From: a virus
DNA length: 32,298 nucleotides
Virus record (IMG/VR): IMGVR_UViG_3300031975_000128
Span: 1-32,298 of that record
Strand: one strand, 5' to 3'
The notes below the pieces were generated by a model, which saw only the letters and a program-made list of their open reading frames with translations, did no database searches and was not told where the DNA came from. How positions within the stretch are numbered: position 1 is the stretch's first letter; each line of letters begins with the position of its first letter. Positions 24,254 through 30,228 of the stretch are shown here, one piece after another. The position numbers and the translations under genes are program-made.

Positions 24254-24836
24254 GAAAAAAACAAAAATTAATAATCCATCTTGGAATTTGTATTTAGATA
24301 AAGTTTATACTTATGCCTATATGGAAAAAGTATTTACTAAAGAAGAATGTAAATTAATAATTAATTCTGCAAAAAAAAAAGGTTTAGTTAAAGGAATTAC
24401 AACAGGCAAAACTGATGCCAGATTAAGTAAAATTTGTTGGTTATATAGTGATGAAAATTTAGAATGGGTATTTAGAAAAATTACAGATGTTGTTTTAAAT
24501 CTTAATAGTAGGTTTTTTAATTTTGATATTTTTGGTTTAAATGAGGGTTTACAATTTACAAATTACAAAGCACCATCAGATAATTATAGAAAGCATATTG
24601 ATAGATCATTAGATATTGTAGTAAGAAAATTATCTTTATCAATTCAACTTACTGATCCCAAAGAATATGAGGGTGGAGAACTAATTTTATACGAAGATGA
24701 AAAAGGCACACCAATGAAAAAAGAACAAGGTACATTAGTATTATTTCCATCTTATATGTTACATGAAGTTAAGCCTGTAACAAAAGGAGAAAGAAATTCA
24801 TTAGTTTCTTGGGTAACAGGAAAACAATTTAAGTAA
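24252..24836 (+). CDS. 2-oxoglutarate/Fe(II)-dependent oxygenase (PKHD/prolyl-hydroxylase type)
   Basis: A 194-residue protein with a complete active-site set: H115-x-D117 (in YRKHIDRS), distal H171 (YMLHEV) and 2-oxoglutarate-binding R181 (GERNSLVSW). The intervening LSLSIQLTDPKEYEGGELIL and GTLVLFPSYMLHEVKPV are typical of prolyl-4-hydroxylase-like phage enzymes, common in marine phages. It hydroxylates an unknown substrate using Fe(II), oxygen and 2-oxoglutarate. Its place beside the fibre genes suggests modification of a virion protein or a host protein late in infection. The fibre has a collagen-like run, but that run contains no proline, so ordinary collagen prolyl hydroxylation of it is unlikely. 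Confidence 0.88.
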   Translation: MKKTKINNPSWNLYLDKVYTYAYMEKVFTKEECKLIINSAKKKGLVKGITTGKTDARLSKICWLYSDENLEWVFRKITDVVLNLNSRFFNFDIFGLNEGLQFTNYKAPSDNYRKHIDRSLDIVVRKLSLSIQLTDPKEYEGGELILYEDEKGTPMKKEQGTLVLFPSYMLHEVKPVTKGERNSLVSWVTGKQFK

Positions 24837-24869
24837 TTATTTTAAATAAAAAAATTACAAAATTAATAA

Positions 24870-25082
24870 ATGAAATTTATATTAGTAATATATGTATGCT
24901 CTTTTTTAGAAAATACTTGCAAAGATCCAGTAGAATTAAATTTACAATTTAATACTTGGAAAGAATGCGCAATGGCTGCGTTAGATACCAGCCAAAAATA
25001 TTTAGATTTAGAAGATGAAAAAACTATAAACAAATATCGTCTTGCAACTAAATTTAGTTGTGAAGCAATACAGGAAACGTGA
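24870..25082 (+). CDS. Small Cys-containing marine-phage protein
   Basis: A 70-residue protein. The start (MKFILVIYVCSFLENTCKDP) is hydrophobic but short and could be either a buried strand or a weak signal. It has four cysteines (C10, C17, C33, C64), a WKECAMAALDTSQKYL helix and a KFSCEAI end. I recall similar small proteins (MK.ILV...CS....C........ + W.EC...A + F.C) from marine phages, always of unknown function. No Shine-Dalgarno sequence is visible before ATG 24870 in the AT-rich 33-base gap. Its TGA overlaps the next ATG. Confidence 0.55.
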   Translation: MKFILVIYVCSFLENTCKDPVELNLQFNTWKECAMAALDTSQKYLDLEDEKTINKYRLATKFSCEAIQET

Positions 25083-25315
25083 TGGCAAAAAAGAAATCTC
25101 AACACTCAAACGTACAGGATCATAATGGTATAAGAATATCCTACCATGAAAAGGTTTGCGCAGAACGAATGAAAACTTTGTTCAAAGCAATCGATGAAAT
25201 GCGAGTAGATATTAAATCATTAAAATCTGACATGAATAGAGGTAAAGGAGCTGCTACTATAATAATACTCATAGGTGGTTTACTTGGCTCAATCTTCTAC
25301 TACTTTACGAAATAG
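25082..25315 (+). CDS. Small membrane protein with C-terminal TM helix (lysis cassette)
   Basis: 77 residues from ATG 25082, which overlaps the previous stop as TGATG and has AGGA at 25072-25075; a GTG one codon upstream is possible. Residues 22-53 are a charged, heptad-like helix (EKVCAERMKTLFKAIDEMRVDIKSLKSDM), and residues 57-74 form a transmembrane helix (GAATIIILIGGLLGSIFYY). This resembles XhlA-type or other small phage membrane proteins in lysis cassettes. It could be a holin partner or antiholin; a second holin candidate lies at 26003-26371. Confidence 0.6.
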   Translation: MAKKKSQHSNVQDHNGIRISYHEKVCAERMKTLFKAIDEMRVDIKSLKSDMNRGKGAATIIILIGGLLGSIFYYFTK

Positions 25316-25577
25316 AATAACCAACGCTAAAGGTTTATCAAACGAACTACTAGCTGCTGCAAAGTTTGCCAAGGATCCAAACTTAATAGTCTTTACACCC
25401 ATTGGTGCGGGGCCAGTAGATATATTAGTTCTTAACATAAAGACGGGGGAGTACACGGCTTATGATGTCAAAACAAGAAACTACCGCAAGAATGGTTACA
25501 AAATTGCTAGAGCAAGAACTGGCGAGCAAAAAAGATTAGGTGTCAAAATTATTAATTTTGATCCAGAAAGTAAATGA
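25275..25577 (+). CDS. PD-(D/E)XK-type endonuclease-like protein
   Basis: A protein of 100 residues from GTG 25275, overlapping the preceding gene by 41 bases; the exact start is uncertain because no clear ribosome-binding site is visible and the recognisable homology begins at AKGLSNELLAAAKFA. Motifs are SNE (candidate motif I glutamate), GAGPVDILVLN (motif II aspartate) and GEYTAYDVKT (motif III D-x-K), in the order and spacing of PD-(D/E)XK nucleases; the basic RNYRKNGYKIARAR follows. I recall closely similar small proteins beside lysis genes in marine podoviruses. It may degrade host DNA or resolve replication/packaging intermediates. Confidence 0.65.
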   Translation: MVYLAQSSTTLRNRITNAKGLSNELLAAAKFAKDPNLIVFTPIGAGPVDILVLNIKTGEYTAYDVKTRNYRKNGYKIARARTGEQKRLGVKIINFDPESK

Positions 25578-25580
25578 AAC

Positions 25581-26006
25581 ATGGAAGAAGTTAAATCACG
25601 AATTAAGGAACACGAAGGGTTTAGGGATACTGTGTACTCCGATAGCCTGGGTTTCGCTACAATTGGCTATGGCCATCTGGTTCTACCTACCGATGACTTT
25701 GTTGAAGGTGTGGCGTATCCTAAAGAGCAGCTTGAAACTGTTTTTGACAATGACTTTGAAATTGCTCTCACATCTGCTGAAGAACTTTTGGAAGAAATAG
25801 AAGTGCCAGAAACTATTAAAGGTGTCATTTGTGAAATGTGTTTTCAGTTAGGCAAGCCTCGTACTATGAAATTTAAGAAGATGTGGGAAGGTTTAGAAGC
25901 TGGAGATTATAATAAAGCAGCTGATGAAATGATTGATAGTGCTTGGCACAAGCAAACTACGTCAAGATGTGAAAGCCTGGCGGAGCTAGTTAGGAGCTGT
26001 GCATGA
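25581..26006 (+). CDS. Endolysin, T4-type lysozyme (GH24)
   Basis: A 141-residue muramidase. Near the N-terminus E12, D21 and T27 (EHEGFRDTVYSDSLGFATIG) line up with the catalytic E11, D20 and T26 of T4 lysozyme, followed by YGHLV. The C-terminal SAWHKQTTSRCESLAELVR matches the R/W..QT..R conserved segment. It cleaves the glycan strands of peptidoglycan. No signal peptide is present, so it needs a holin to reach the wall; the holin-like gene follows with an overlap of 4 bases (ATGA). The length is a little shorter than T4 lysozyme (164 residues). Confidence 0.92.
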   Translation: MEEVKSRIKEHEGFRDTVYSDSLGFATIGYGHLVLPTDDFVEGVAYPKEQLETVFDNDFEIALTSAEELLEEIEVPETIKGVICEMCFQLGKPRTMKFKKMWEGLEAGDYNKAADEMIDSAWHKQTTSRCESLAELVRSCA

Positions 26007-26371
26007 TACAATTTTTAAGCATACTAAAAAACCCATTAACTAAAATGGTGTTTAATAAAGCAACAGAACATTTTAAACACAAAGCAGAAAAGGTAAAAGT
26101 AATTAGAGCTGCTGAAATAGAGGCAGCAAAAGACGTAGATATAACTAGAATTAAAAGTCAAAACAATACGATCAAGGATGAAGTATTAATGTTTTGGCTA
26201 ATTGGAATGCTTACTACTGGCTGGTTTCCAGCTACTAGAGAAAACTTTAGAGAGTGGGTAGCAATCATAAATGATCTACCAGACAGCGTTTGGTATTTAG
26301 TTATCATAGTTTTTACAGCTAGCTTTGGATCTAAAGTTTCTGACAAATTAATGAATAGGAAGAAGAAATGA
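26003..26371 (+). CDS. Holin-like membrane protein (GTA holin 3TM-like)
   Basis: A 122-residue protein. Residues 20-58 are a charged helix (EHFKHKAEKVKVIRAAEIEAAKDVDIT), TIKDEVLMFWLIGML at about 57-70 opens a first membrane segment, and SVWYLVIIVFTASFGS (95-110) is a second. The pattern (A.E......W......S..DE......P.........DLP.WY......A.A.FG) resembles the GTA_holin_3TM family found in phages of alphaproteobacteria. It probably permeabilises the inner membrane for the lysozyme encoded just upstream. Only two clear membrane helices are visible. Confidence 0.72.
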   Translation: MIQFLSILKNPLTKMVFNKATEHFKHKAEKVKVIRAAEIEAAKDVDITRIKSQNNTIKDEVLMFWLIGMLTTGWFPATRENFREWVAIINDLPDSVWYLVIIVFTASFGSKVSDKLMNRKKK

Positions 26372-26655
26372 CAATAACTAAATCAGATTTTGATCCGCAT
26401 TGTTTTGGCGGACAGTATCAAGATCCACCAGATACATTACACTTTCAATTTGAAGGTGTTAGATGCGATAACTATGTCTATCGTTATGTTTTAGTAGATA
26501 AAATTAGACCGAATAAAATAGATGCTAGAAGTAAAAAAACAGAAGAAGAAGTAGGTAAGTCTGGCAATGAGATAGCTCAAAGTTATTTACCTTTAGTTTT
26601 AACAGAAGAAACAAAACCAAGTTTAGTAAATAGAATTAAAAAGATTTTGTTCTAA
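26368..26655 (+). CDS. Small protein with YRYVLVD motif (paralogue of 8893-9096)
   Basis: A 95-residue protein. It opens with FDPHCFGGQYQDPPDTLHF, has the shared module VYRYVLVDKIRPNK in the first half, and a charged helical second half. The LHF...VYRYVLVD core is the same as in the protein at 8893-9096, though the flanks differ, so the two appear to be distant paralogues in one genome. The start overlaps the holin stop (ATGA) and the stop overlaps the next ATG (TAATG). The function is unknown. Confidence 0.6.
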   Translation: MTITKSDFDPHCFGGQYQDPPDTLHFQFEGVRCDNYVYRYVLVDKIRPNKIDARSKKTEEEVGKSGNEIAQSYLPLVLTEETKPSLVNRIKKILF

Positions 26656-26789
26656 TGGCTAAACAGAAGTTTACTCACTTTGTACCAAGGGATAAACCAA
26701 AGAAACGGCCAGGCGTACATAAAAAATCATTAAATAAATCAGAAAAATTACAGAAGAAACTTACAAGATATAAAGGCGGTGGAAGATGA
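26655..26789 (+). CDS. Small very basic protein (44 aa), common in marine phages
   Basis: The protein starts MAKQKFTHFVPRDKPKKRPG and continues HKKSLNKSEKLQKKLTRYKGGGR. About 40% of its residues are Lys or Arg. I recognise the FVPRDKPKKRPGVHKKS pattern from small proteins of pelagiphages and other marine phages. A nucleic acid-binding or ribosome-associated role is possible but unproved. It is coupled to both neighbours by overlapping stop/start codons, which supports it as a real gene despite its size. Confidence 0.7.
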   Translation: MAKQKFTHFVPRDKPKKRPGVHKKSLNKSEKLQKKLTRYKGGGR

Positions 26790-26860
26790 TTAAAAAATTT
26801 ATTAAATGGTTGTTTGCACCACGATGCAAATGTGGAGCAAAAAAAAATGAAATGGATTAA
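26786..26860 (+). CDS. Tiny protein with CxC motif (24 aa)
   Basis: The 24 residues include an amphipathic start MIKKFIKWLFAP, then RCKCGAKKNEMD. The ATG overlaps the preceding TGA (ATGA), GGCGGTGGAAGA in front can act as ribosome-binding site, and the end overlaps the next gene. The FIKWLFAPRCKCG pattern looks like a membrane-surface helix followed by a half zinc knuckle. It is too short for certainty but fits the tight operon. Confidence 0.45.
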   Translation: MIKKFIKWLFAPRCKCGAKKNEMD

Positions 26861-27473
26861 AGGATTTGTATATACCTTTTTAGCTATTCTTTGGCTTATT
26901 TTAATATTAAGTACAGCTGCATTTGCTGTTACACAAACAAATACAAGTGGTTCTAACACGAACATAAGTGGAGCATATACTGGAGGGTCAACAACTTACG
27001 AAAGTGGATCTTCTTCATCTAGTACAACCACAAACAGCACAACATCTAATATGAAATCAGCTCCATATACATCTGCTGCGCCATCTTTAGGTTCAATGAA
27101 TAATTGCGCATTAGCTTTATCTGCTGGAGTGCAAAACTTTTCAATAGGTGTATCAGCTGGCAGACATTATATAGATCCCGTTTGTCAAACAATTAATTTA
27201 TCTAAAGCTCTGCATGGTATGGGTATGAAGGTTGCAGCAATAAGTGTGTTGTGTGGTAATCCAGAAATATTTCATGCAATGAGTGCAGCGTTTGCAAATA
27301 CTCCGTGTCCGATTGAAGGCAAGATTGGTGCAGAGGCAACTAAAATATTATTTGAAAAATATAATGGCAAGATGCCAACCTACGAACAGTACTTAAAACT
27401 AGAATTAAAAAAGATAAAAGTTCAAAAATCTAAAATTAAAATAGAAAAAATAAAACCTACAAAAGTTCACTAA
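26847..27473 (+). CDS. Exported protein with signal peptide (marine-phage type)
   Basis: A 208-residue protein from ATG 26847, preceded by GGAG at 26834-26837; an upstream TTG at 26814 would add a charged extension before the signal and is unlikely. Residues 1-27 are a signal peptide: MKWIKG, a hydrophobic core VYTFLAILWLILILS, and a cleavage-type AAFA before VTQ. A Ser/Thr/Gly-rich linker follows (about 30-75), then a compact domain with four cysteines (CALALSAGVQNFSIG, DPVCQTINLSKALHGMGMK, AAISVLCG, NTPCPIEG) and a Lys-rich tail (about 180-208). The domain recalls small exported proteins of marine phages with no known role. Envelope modification, lysis or superinfection exclusion are possible. 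Confidence 0.65.
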   Translation: MKWIKGFVYTFLAILWLILILSTAAFAVTQTNTSGSNTNISGAYTGGSTTYESGSSSSSTTTNSTTSNMKSAPYTSAAPSLGSMNNCALALSAGVQNFSIGVSAGRHYIDPVCQTINLSKALHGMGMKVAAISVLCGNPEIFHAMSAAFANTPCPIEGKIGAEATKILFEKYNGKMPTYEQYLKLELKKIKVQKSKIKIEKIKPTKVH

Positions 27474-27658
27474 TGACTAGAAAAACTAACACAATATTAA
27501 TTGGATTGTTAGGAACTATTCTTATGGGTTTAGCAACTTGGGTTGTAATTACACTTGTTGAAATACAAGTAATTGTAATGATGTTGCAACAAGAGCTAAT
27601 GGATTTAGATAAAGTTATAGGCAGAATTTATCATCACATGGATAGGTTAGCACAATGA
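27473..27658 (+). CDS. Small membrane protein with N-terminal TM helix
   Basis: A 61-residue protein: TILIGLLGTILMGLATWVVITLVEI (about 7-31) forms a transmembrane helix, and the rest (VMMLQQELMDLDKVIGRIYHHMDRLAQ) is a short heptad-like helix. It overlaps the genes on both sides (TAATG in front, ATGA behind). The topology suits an inner-membrane anchored spanin-like or holin-associated protein, but no family is recognised with confidence. Confidence 0.5.
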   Translation: MTRKTNTILIGLLGTILMGLATWVVITLVEIQVIVMMLQQELMDLDKVIGRIYHHMDRLAQ

Positions 27659-29097
27659 AATTTTTTATAATACTAGCAGCTTTACTTTGGTTGCTATTAT
27701 CCTGGTTTGCAAGTTCAGTTGGTTTAAAAGCTGAAGAAATAACAACAAATAATTTATTAACCAATAGTAATTTTGAAACGGGTAATGCTAATGGCTGGAC
27801 AACAAGTGGAGATACCCAAGTAGTAAATGATTGCTGCGAGCTAAATGGTGTATCAAGTAATTATGATTTAGAGTTTGGCGATAGCGGATCTATATCGCAA
27901 GATGTTAATTTAACAACTAATACTATTACCCAAAATATGTTGGATAATGGTATTACTTTAAACCAAGTAACAGAGGTGCAAAACGGAGAATGTAATGTAT
28001 CTGGTTGTTGGGGAGGCAGCGGAGCTGCGGATCAATTTACTATAAATCTTAATATTAAAGATAGCTCTGGTAGTGTTATTGCTACCATGACATCTACTAG
28101 AACAAATGTAACGGGTATTAACGGAGCTAATTTTACTGATACTCTTATCTATACTGGTACTGGTTCAAACGTAGGTAACACTACTATTTCTGCTGTAGAT
28201 GCAAATGCTCCAGCAACTCTTGGTGGGCCAAACATAGACAACATATTATTAACTATGACTTATAATAATGTTGTTTTACAAGTTGAGACTAAACAAGCAT
28301 TACAAGCATTTGAAGAACAAGTTTTATTTGAAGAAGAAGAACAATTTTTTACTGAAGAATTTGTAGAAATATTTACTGAAAAAATAGAAACGATTGCAGC
28401 TTCTCCATTACCATCTGAAGAAAAAGCAGTAGAAATAACAGCTGCTGTATTAAAGTTTGAAGAAAAAACAGAAACTAAAGTAACTAAAGCAGAGATACAA
28501 ACAGCTTCTTTTTTACCACCACCAACTACAATGATGGAAGAAAAAGAAGAAAAAAAACCAGCTGAAATAGCAATGGCTATTATGGAAGAAACTAAAAATG
28601 AAGAACCACCATCAGAGCCAGAACAAATAATAGAAACTAAAAAGGAGACTACAAATGTACGGGAAGAAGAAACCAACAAAAGTCAAGCCGAAGAAACCAA
28701 AACAGAAACCGAAGAAAAGGTAGCTGCTAAACCAGAGACTAAAACTAAAAAAACTAATACTAAAGTTAGTAAATTAGAAGCGTCTATGGATAAGGTAGAT
28801 GCAGTAGTTAAAGATGCTGCTAAAAACCTTGAAGTAAAAAGTATTATAAAGCTAGATGCTATGCAAAGTGATAGCTCTATTAACCTGGCTGTCTATAACA
28901 ACCAGGCGTTTTATAAAAGTAAAGATATATATCTAAATCAAATTATTATGTTTGATAACAGAGACATCTATAACAATGTAACCTTGGTTAATTACATAAG
29001 TAATGATCCAATAAACATTAAAGAAAATATCTTACACAACATTAATAAAAGAAAAGAAGAACTATTAATAGAAATAGAGGTACTTAAAAATGGATAG
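27655..29097 (+). CDS. Exported multidomain protein: signal peptide, jelly-roll-like domain, Glu/Lys-rich region
   Basis: A 480-residue protein. Residues 1-26 are a signal peptide (MKFFIILAALLWLLLSWFAS, then SVGLKA). Residues about 32-210 look like a beta-sandwich: NLLTNSNFETGNANGWTTSG is the typical start of carbohydrate-binding or PEP-CTERM-like modules, and CCELNG, GECNVSGCWGGSG and NIDNILLTMTY follow. Residues about 215-375 are extremely rich in Glu, Lys and Thr with almost no hydrophobic core, like the extended rods of TolA/TonB. The last 100 residues (MDKVDAVVKDAAKNLEV..., NLAVYNNQAFYKSKDIYLNQ) form a small alpha/beta domain. A protein spanning the periplasm is a reasonable inference; an envelope-modifying or lysis function is speculative. 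Confidence 0.6.
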   Translation: MKFFIILAALLWLLLSWFASSVGLKAEEITTNNLLTNSNFETGNANGWTTSGDTQVVNDCCELNGVSSNYDLEFGDSGSISQDVNLTTNTITQNMLDNGITLNQVTEVQNGECNVSGCWGGSGAADQFTINLNIKDSSGSVIATMTSTRTNVTGINGANFTDTLIYTGTGSNVGNTTISAVDANAPATLGGPNIDNILLTMTYNNVVLQVETKQALQAFEEQVLFEEEEQFFTEEFVEIFTEKIETIAASPLPSEEKAVEITAAVLKFEEKTETKVTKAEIQTASFLPPPTTMMEEKEEKKPAEIAMAIMEETKNEEPPSEPEQIIETKKETTNVREEETNKSQAEETKTETEEKVAAKPETKTKKTNTKVSKLEASMDKVDAVVKDAAKNLEVKSIIKLDAMQSDSSINLAVYNNQAFYKSKDIYLNQIIMFDNRDIYNNVTLVNYISNDPINIKENILHNINKRKEELLIEIEVLKNG

Positions 29098-29398
29098 TAT
29101 TAAAAAGAACTTAACTAACATAGTTGTCATAATTGGTTTAATTGGTTCCATTGGAGCTGGTTTTACAAAGTATGGAGAACTGACTACTAGATTATCTGAA
29201 ATAGAAGGTAGATCTTCTACTGACTATTCTGCACAGATTGCAGTATTAGAGGAAAAAGTTGCAAAATTATCAGATGAAGTAGATGGATCAACTAATCATG
29301 GTCATACTAAAATATTGATAAACGAGAGACAAATTGAACTATTAAAAGTTAAAATAGACGAAATTAAAGCGTCTGTTTCTAACCCGCTTGGCGGATAA
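29090..29398 (+). CDS. Small protein with N-terminal TM helix and coiled coil
   Basis: A 102-residue protein. Residues 8-28 are hydrophobic (TNIVVIIGLIGSIGAGFTKYG). After that come two heptad-type helices (IAVLEEKVAKLSDEVDG and ILINERQIELLKVKIDEIKASV) separated by a Gly/His loop. It overlaps the end of the preceding gene by 8 bases, and GAGG at 29077-29080 is the likely ribosome-binding site. It is the last gene of the rightward operon and ends two bases before the tRNA on the other strand. The topology suits a spanin-like or holin-associated protein, but evidence is weak. Confidence 0.5.
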   Translation: MDSIKKNLTNIVVIIGLIGSIGAGFTKYGELTTRLSEIEGRSSTDYSAQIAVLEEKVAKLSDEVDGSTNHGHTKILINERQIELLKVKIDEIKASVSNPLGG

Positions 29399-29400
29399 TC

Positions 29401-29477
29401 TGGTCTGGGTGGCTGGATTTGAACCAGCGATCCCTAGCTCCCAAAGCTAGTGCGTTACCAGGCTACGCTACACCCAG
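29401..29477 (-). tRNA. tRNA-Pro (anticodon TGG)
   Basis: Read on the minus strand this is a complete 77-base cloverleaf: acceptor CTGGGTG/CACCCAG (7 perfect pairs), D-stem GCGT/ACGC, anticodon stem CTAGC/GCTAG around loop TTTGGGA (anticodon TGG), variable loop GGATC, T-arm GCTGG-TTCAAAT-CCAGC, discriminator A and an encoded CCA. It starts with C1 as bacterial tRNA-Pro does. No mismatch or gap is seen, so it should be functional. Phage genes flank it on both sides, with the integrase/regulator cluster upstream of its 5' end. Phages of this type often integrate into tRNA genes, so it probably coincides with the attP core or supplies the tRNA-Pro restored after integration. Confidence 0.93.
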
Positions 29478-29502
29478 ACTTCTATTTTTTCGAGACTTGT
29501 AT

Positions 29503-29526
29503 CAGAGAGTTATCGGGGAGTAAATG
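29503..29526 (+). repeat. Tandem GAGAGTWA-type repeat, pair A
   Basis: CAGAGAGTTATC followed directly by GGGGAGTAAATG: two 12-base units of the same family as pair B (29699-29722) and, inverted, the terS-terL spacer copy at 2213-2235. Confidence 0.6.
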
Positions 29527-29648
29527 ATGTATCAACGTGATAACAGCTAGGAAAAACAACCCTTATTTTATAACCTTTTTGGTAAATAAAATTTGTCTAA
29601 TTGTGGTTGTAAGTGTTATATAACAACGATAATTAACAAAATGATTGG

Positions 29649-29673
29649 TAGGTTCGAATATTACGAATACCTA
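29649..29673. promoter_or_regulatory. Imperfect dyad, possible operator
   Basis: TAGGT (29649-29653) and ACCTA (29669-29673) are complementary, and inside them TTCG (29653-29656) and CGAA (29664-29667) also match. The centre is AT-only. The 25-base size and two-fold symmetry suit an operator or recombination-factor site. It lies between the two repeat pairs. Confidence 0.4.
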
Positions 29674-29698
29674 TTGGCACACAACAATTCTAAACTAT

Positions 29699-29722
29699 CA
29701 GAGAGTAAACGAGAGAGTAAAC
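29699..29722 (+). repeat. Tandem GAGAGTWA-type repeat, pair B
   Basis: CAGAGAGTAAAC followed directly by GAGAGAGTAAAC: two 12-base units differing at one position. A looser pair follows (TGAGGAGTAAAA at 29754-29765 and CGAGGGAGTTGC at 29770-29781), but the second of these overlaps the terminator stem and may be coincidental. Confidence 0.65.
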
Positions 29723-29770
29723 CAAAGATGTTTGGTATTTTTTTTGTATTTTTTGAGGAGTAAAAGTAAC

Positions 29771-29801
29771 GAGGGAGTTGCTAGCTCCCTCTAGTTTTTT
29801 T
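29771..29801 (+). terminator. Rightward intrinsic terminator between convergent operons
   Basis: GAGGGAG (29771-29777) pairs perfectly with CTCCCTC (29785-29791) over a seven-base loop, and TAG plus seven T follow (29795-29801). It would stop late transcripts that pass the tRNA before they enter the leftward regulator and integrase genes. On the minus strand no good T run follows, so it is mainly unidirectional. Confidence 0.8.
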
Positions 29802-30225
29802 ATAAATTATATATTTTTATTGGTTCTTTATCTGCTACTGGATCTTTAAATGTATTCTCGCCAGCTAGCTCTCGGTTTAATTTAGGCATTAGAGGCGCAT
29901 AGAGACGTTGTAGCCTACGTTCTTCAATAATGTTAGCTTCTATCTCACGAAACTTTTTAGCTACCATATCTTGCTTAAATAAAGGTATTTGTTGCAGCAC
30001 CATTTCTGGATCTCCATTGTATAATAAATTTATATCCCAGCCTTCTTGTTTAGCTAAAACAAATAACTTATCAGAACCAATGCCATTCAAGGCTTTTTCA
30101 TATTTCTGTATCTGCTGAAACGAAACCTTTACTGCTTTAGATATTTTTGTTTGAGTTTTACCGCTTATGGTTCTTAAAACGAACATCATTTTTGCTATTC
30201 GTTCCTTCTCTTGTAGTGCTGGCAT
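29800..30225 (-). CDS. XRE-family transcriptional regulator (candidate phage repressor)
   Basis: A 141-residue protein with an N-terminal Cro/CI-type helix-turn-helix (about residues 12-60): MMFVLRTISGKTQTKISKAV, VSFQQIQKYEKALNGI, SDKLFVLAKQEGW. The recognition helix is around FQQIQKYEKA. The rest is charged and helical, without the S24 peptidase domain of LexA-type repressors, so control by self-cleavage is not expected. It is encoded three bases after the integrase and in the same direction, with an AAGGATGA at the integrase end as ribosome-binding site. It could be the lysogeny repressor or a regulator of integrase/excision. Candidate binding sites are the repeats and dyad just downstream (29503-29722) and in the terS-terL spacer. 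Confidence 0.8.
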   Translation of the reverse strand: MPALQEKERIAKMMFVLRTISGKTQTKISKAVKVSFQQIQKYEKALNGIGSDKLFVLAKQEGWDINLLYNGDPEMVLQQIPLFKQDMVAKKFREIEANIIEERRLQRLYAPLMPKLNRELAGENTFKDPVADKEPIKIYNL

Positions 30226-30228
30226 CTA

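Larger units (their letters stand above)
29478..29799. promoter_or_regulatory. Regulatory/attachment region between tRNA-Pro and the regulator gene
   Basis: 322 bases without a gene. It holds two tandem GAGAGTAAA-type repeat pairs, an inverted repeat at 29649-29673, and a rightward terminator at 29771-29801 (separate entries). A promoter-like pair TTGTCT (29593-29598) and TATATA (29617-29622) with an 18-base spacer reads rightward, although no rightward gene follows before the terminator. A leftward promoter for the tRNA must lie here or further upstream, but I cannot identify it. Such a region between a tRNA and integrase genes is the expected place for the attP arms. Confidence 0.5.

Noticed and set aside
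28260-28679. A 139-codon leftward ORF inside the exported 480-residue protein gene
   Set aside because: It is the antisense of the Glu/Lys-rich region and consists mostly of Ser, Val and Phe. No independent signal supports it.
29401-29477. Prophage/host boundary at the tRNA
   Set aside because: Both sides carry phage genes (late operon on the left; integrase, regulator and small phage-like genes on the right), so the tRNA marks attP or a phage tRNA rather than a junction with host DNA.
29503-29722. CRISPR array
   Set aside because: The repeat pairs are only 11-12 bases, directly tandem, and lack regular 30-40 base spacers.
29754-29781. A third GAGAGTWA repeat pair
   Set aside because: The units are more diverged, spaced 16 bases apart, and one forms part of the terminator stem, so the resemblance may be accidental.
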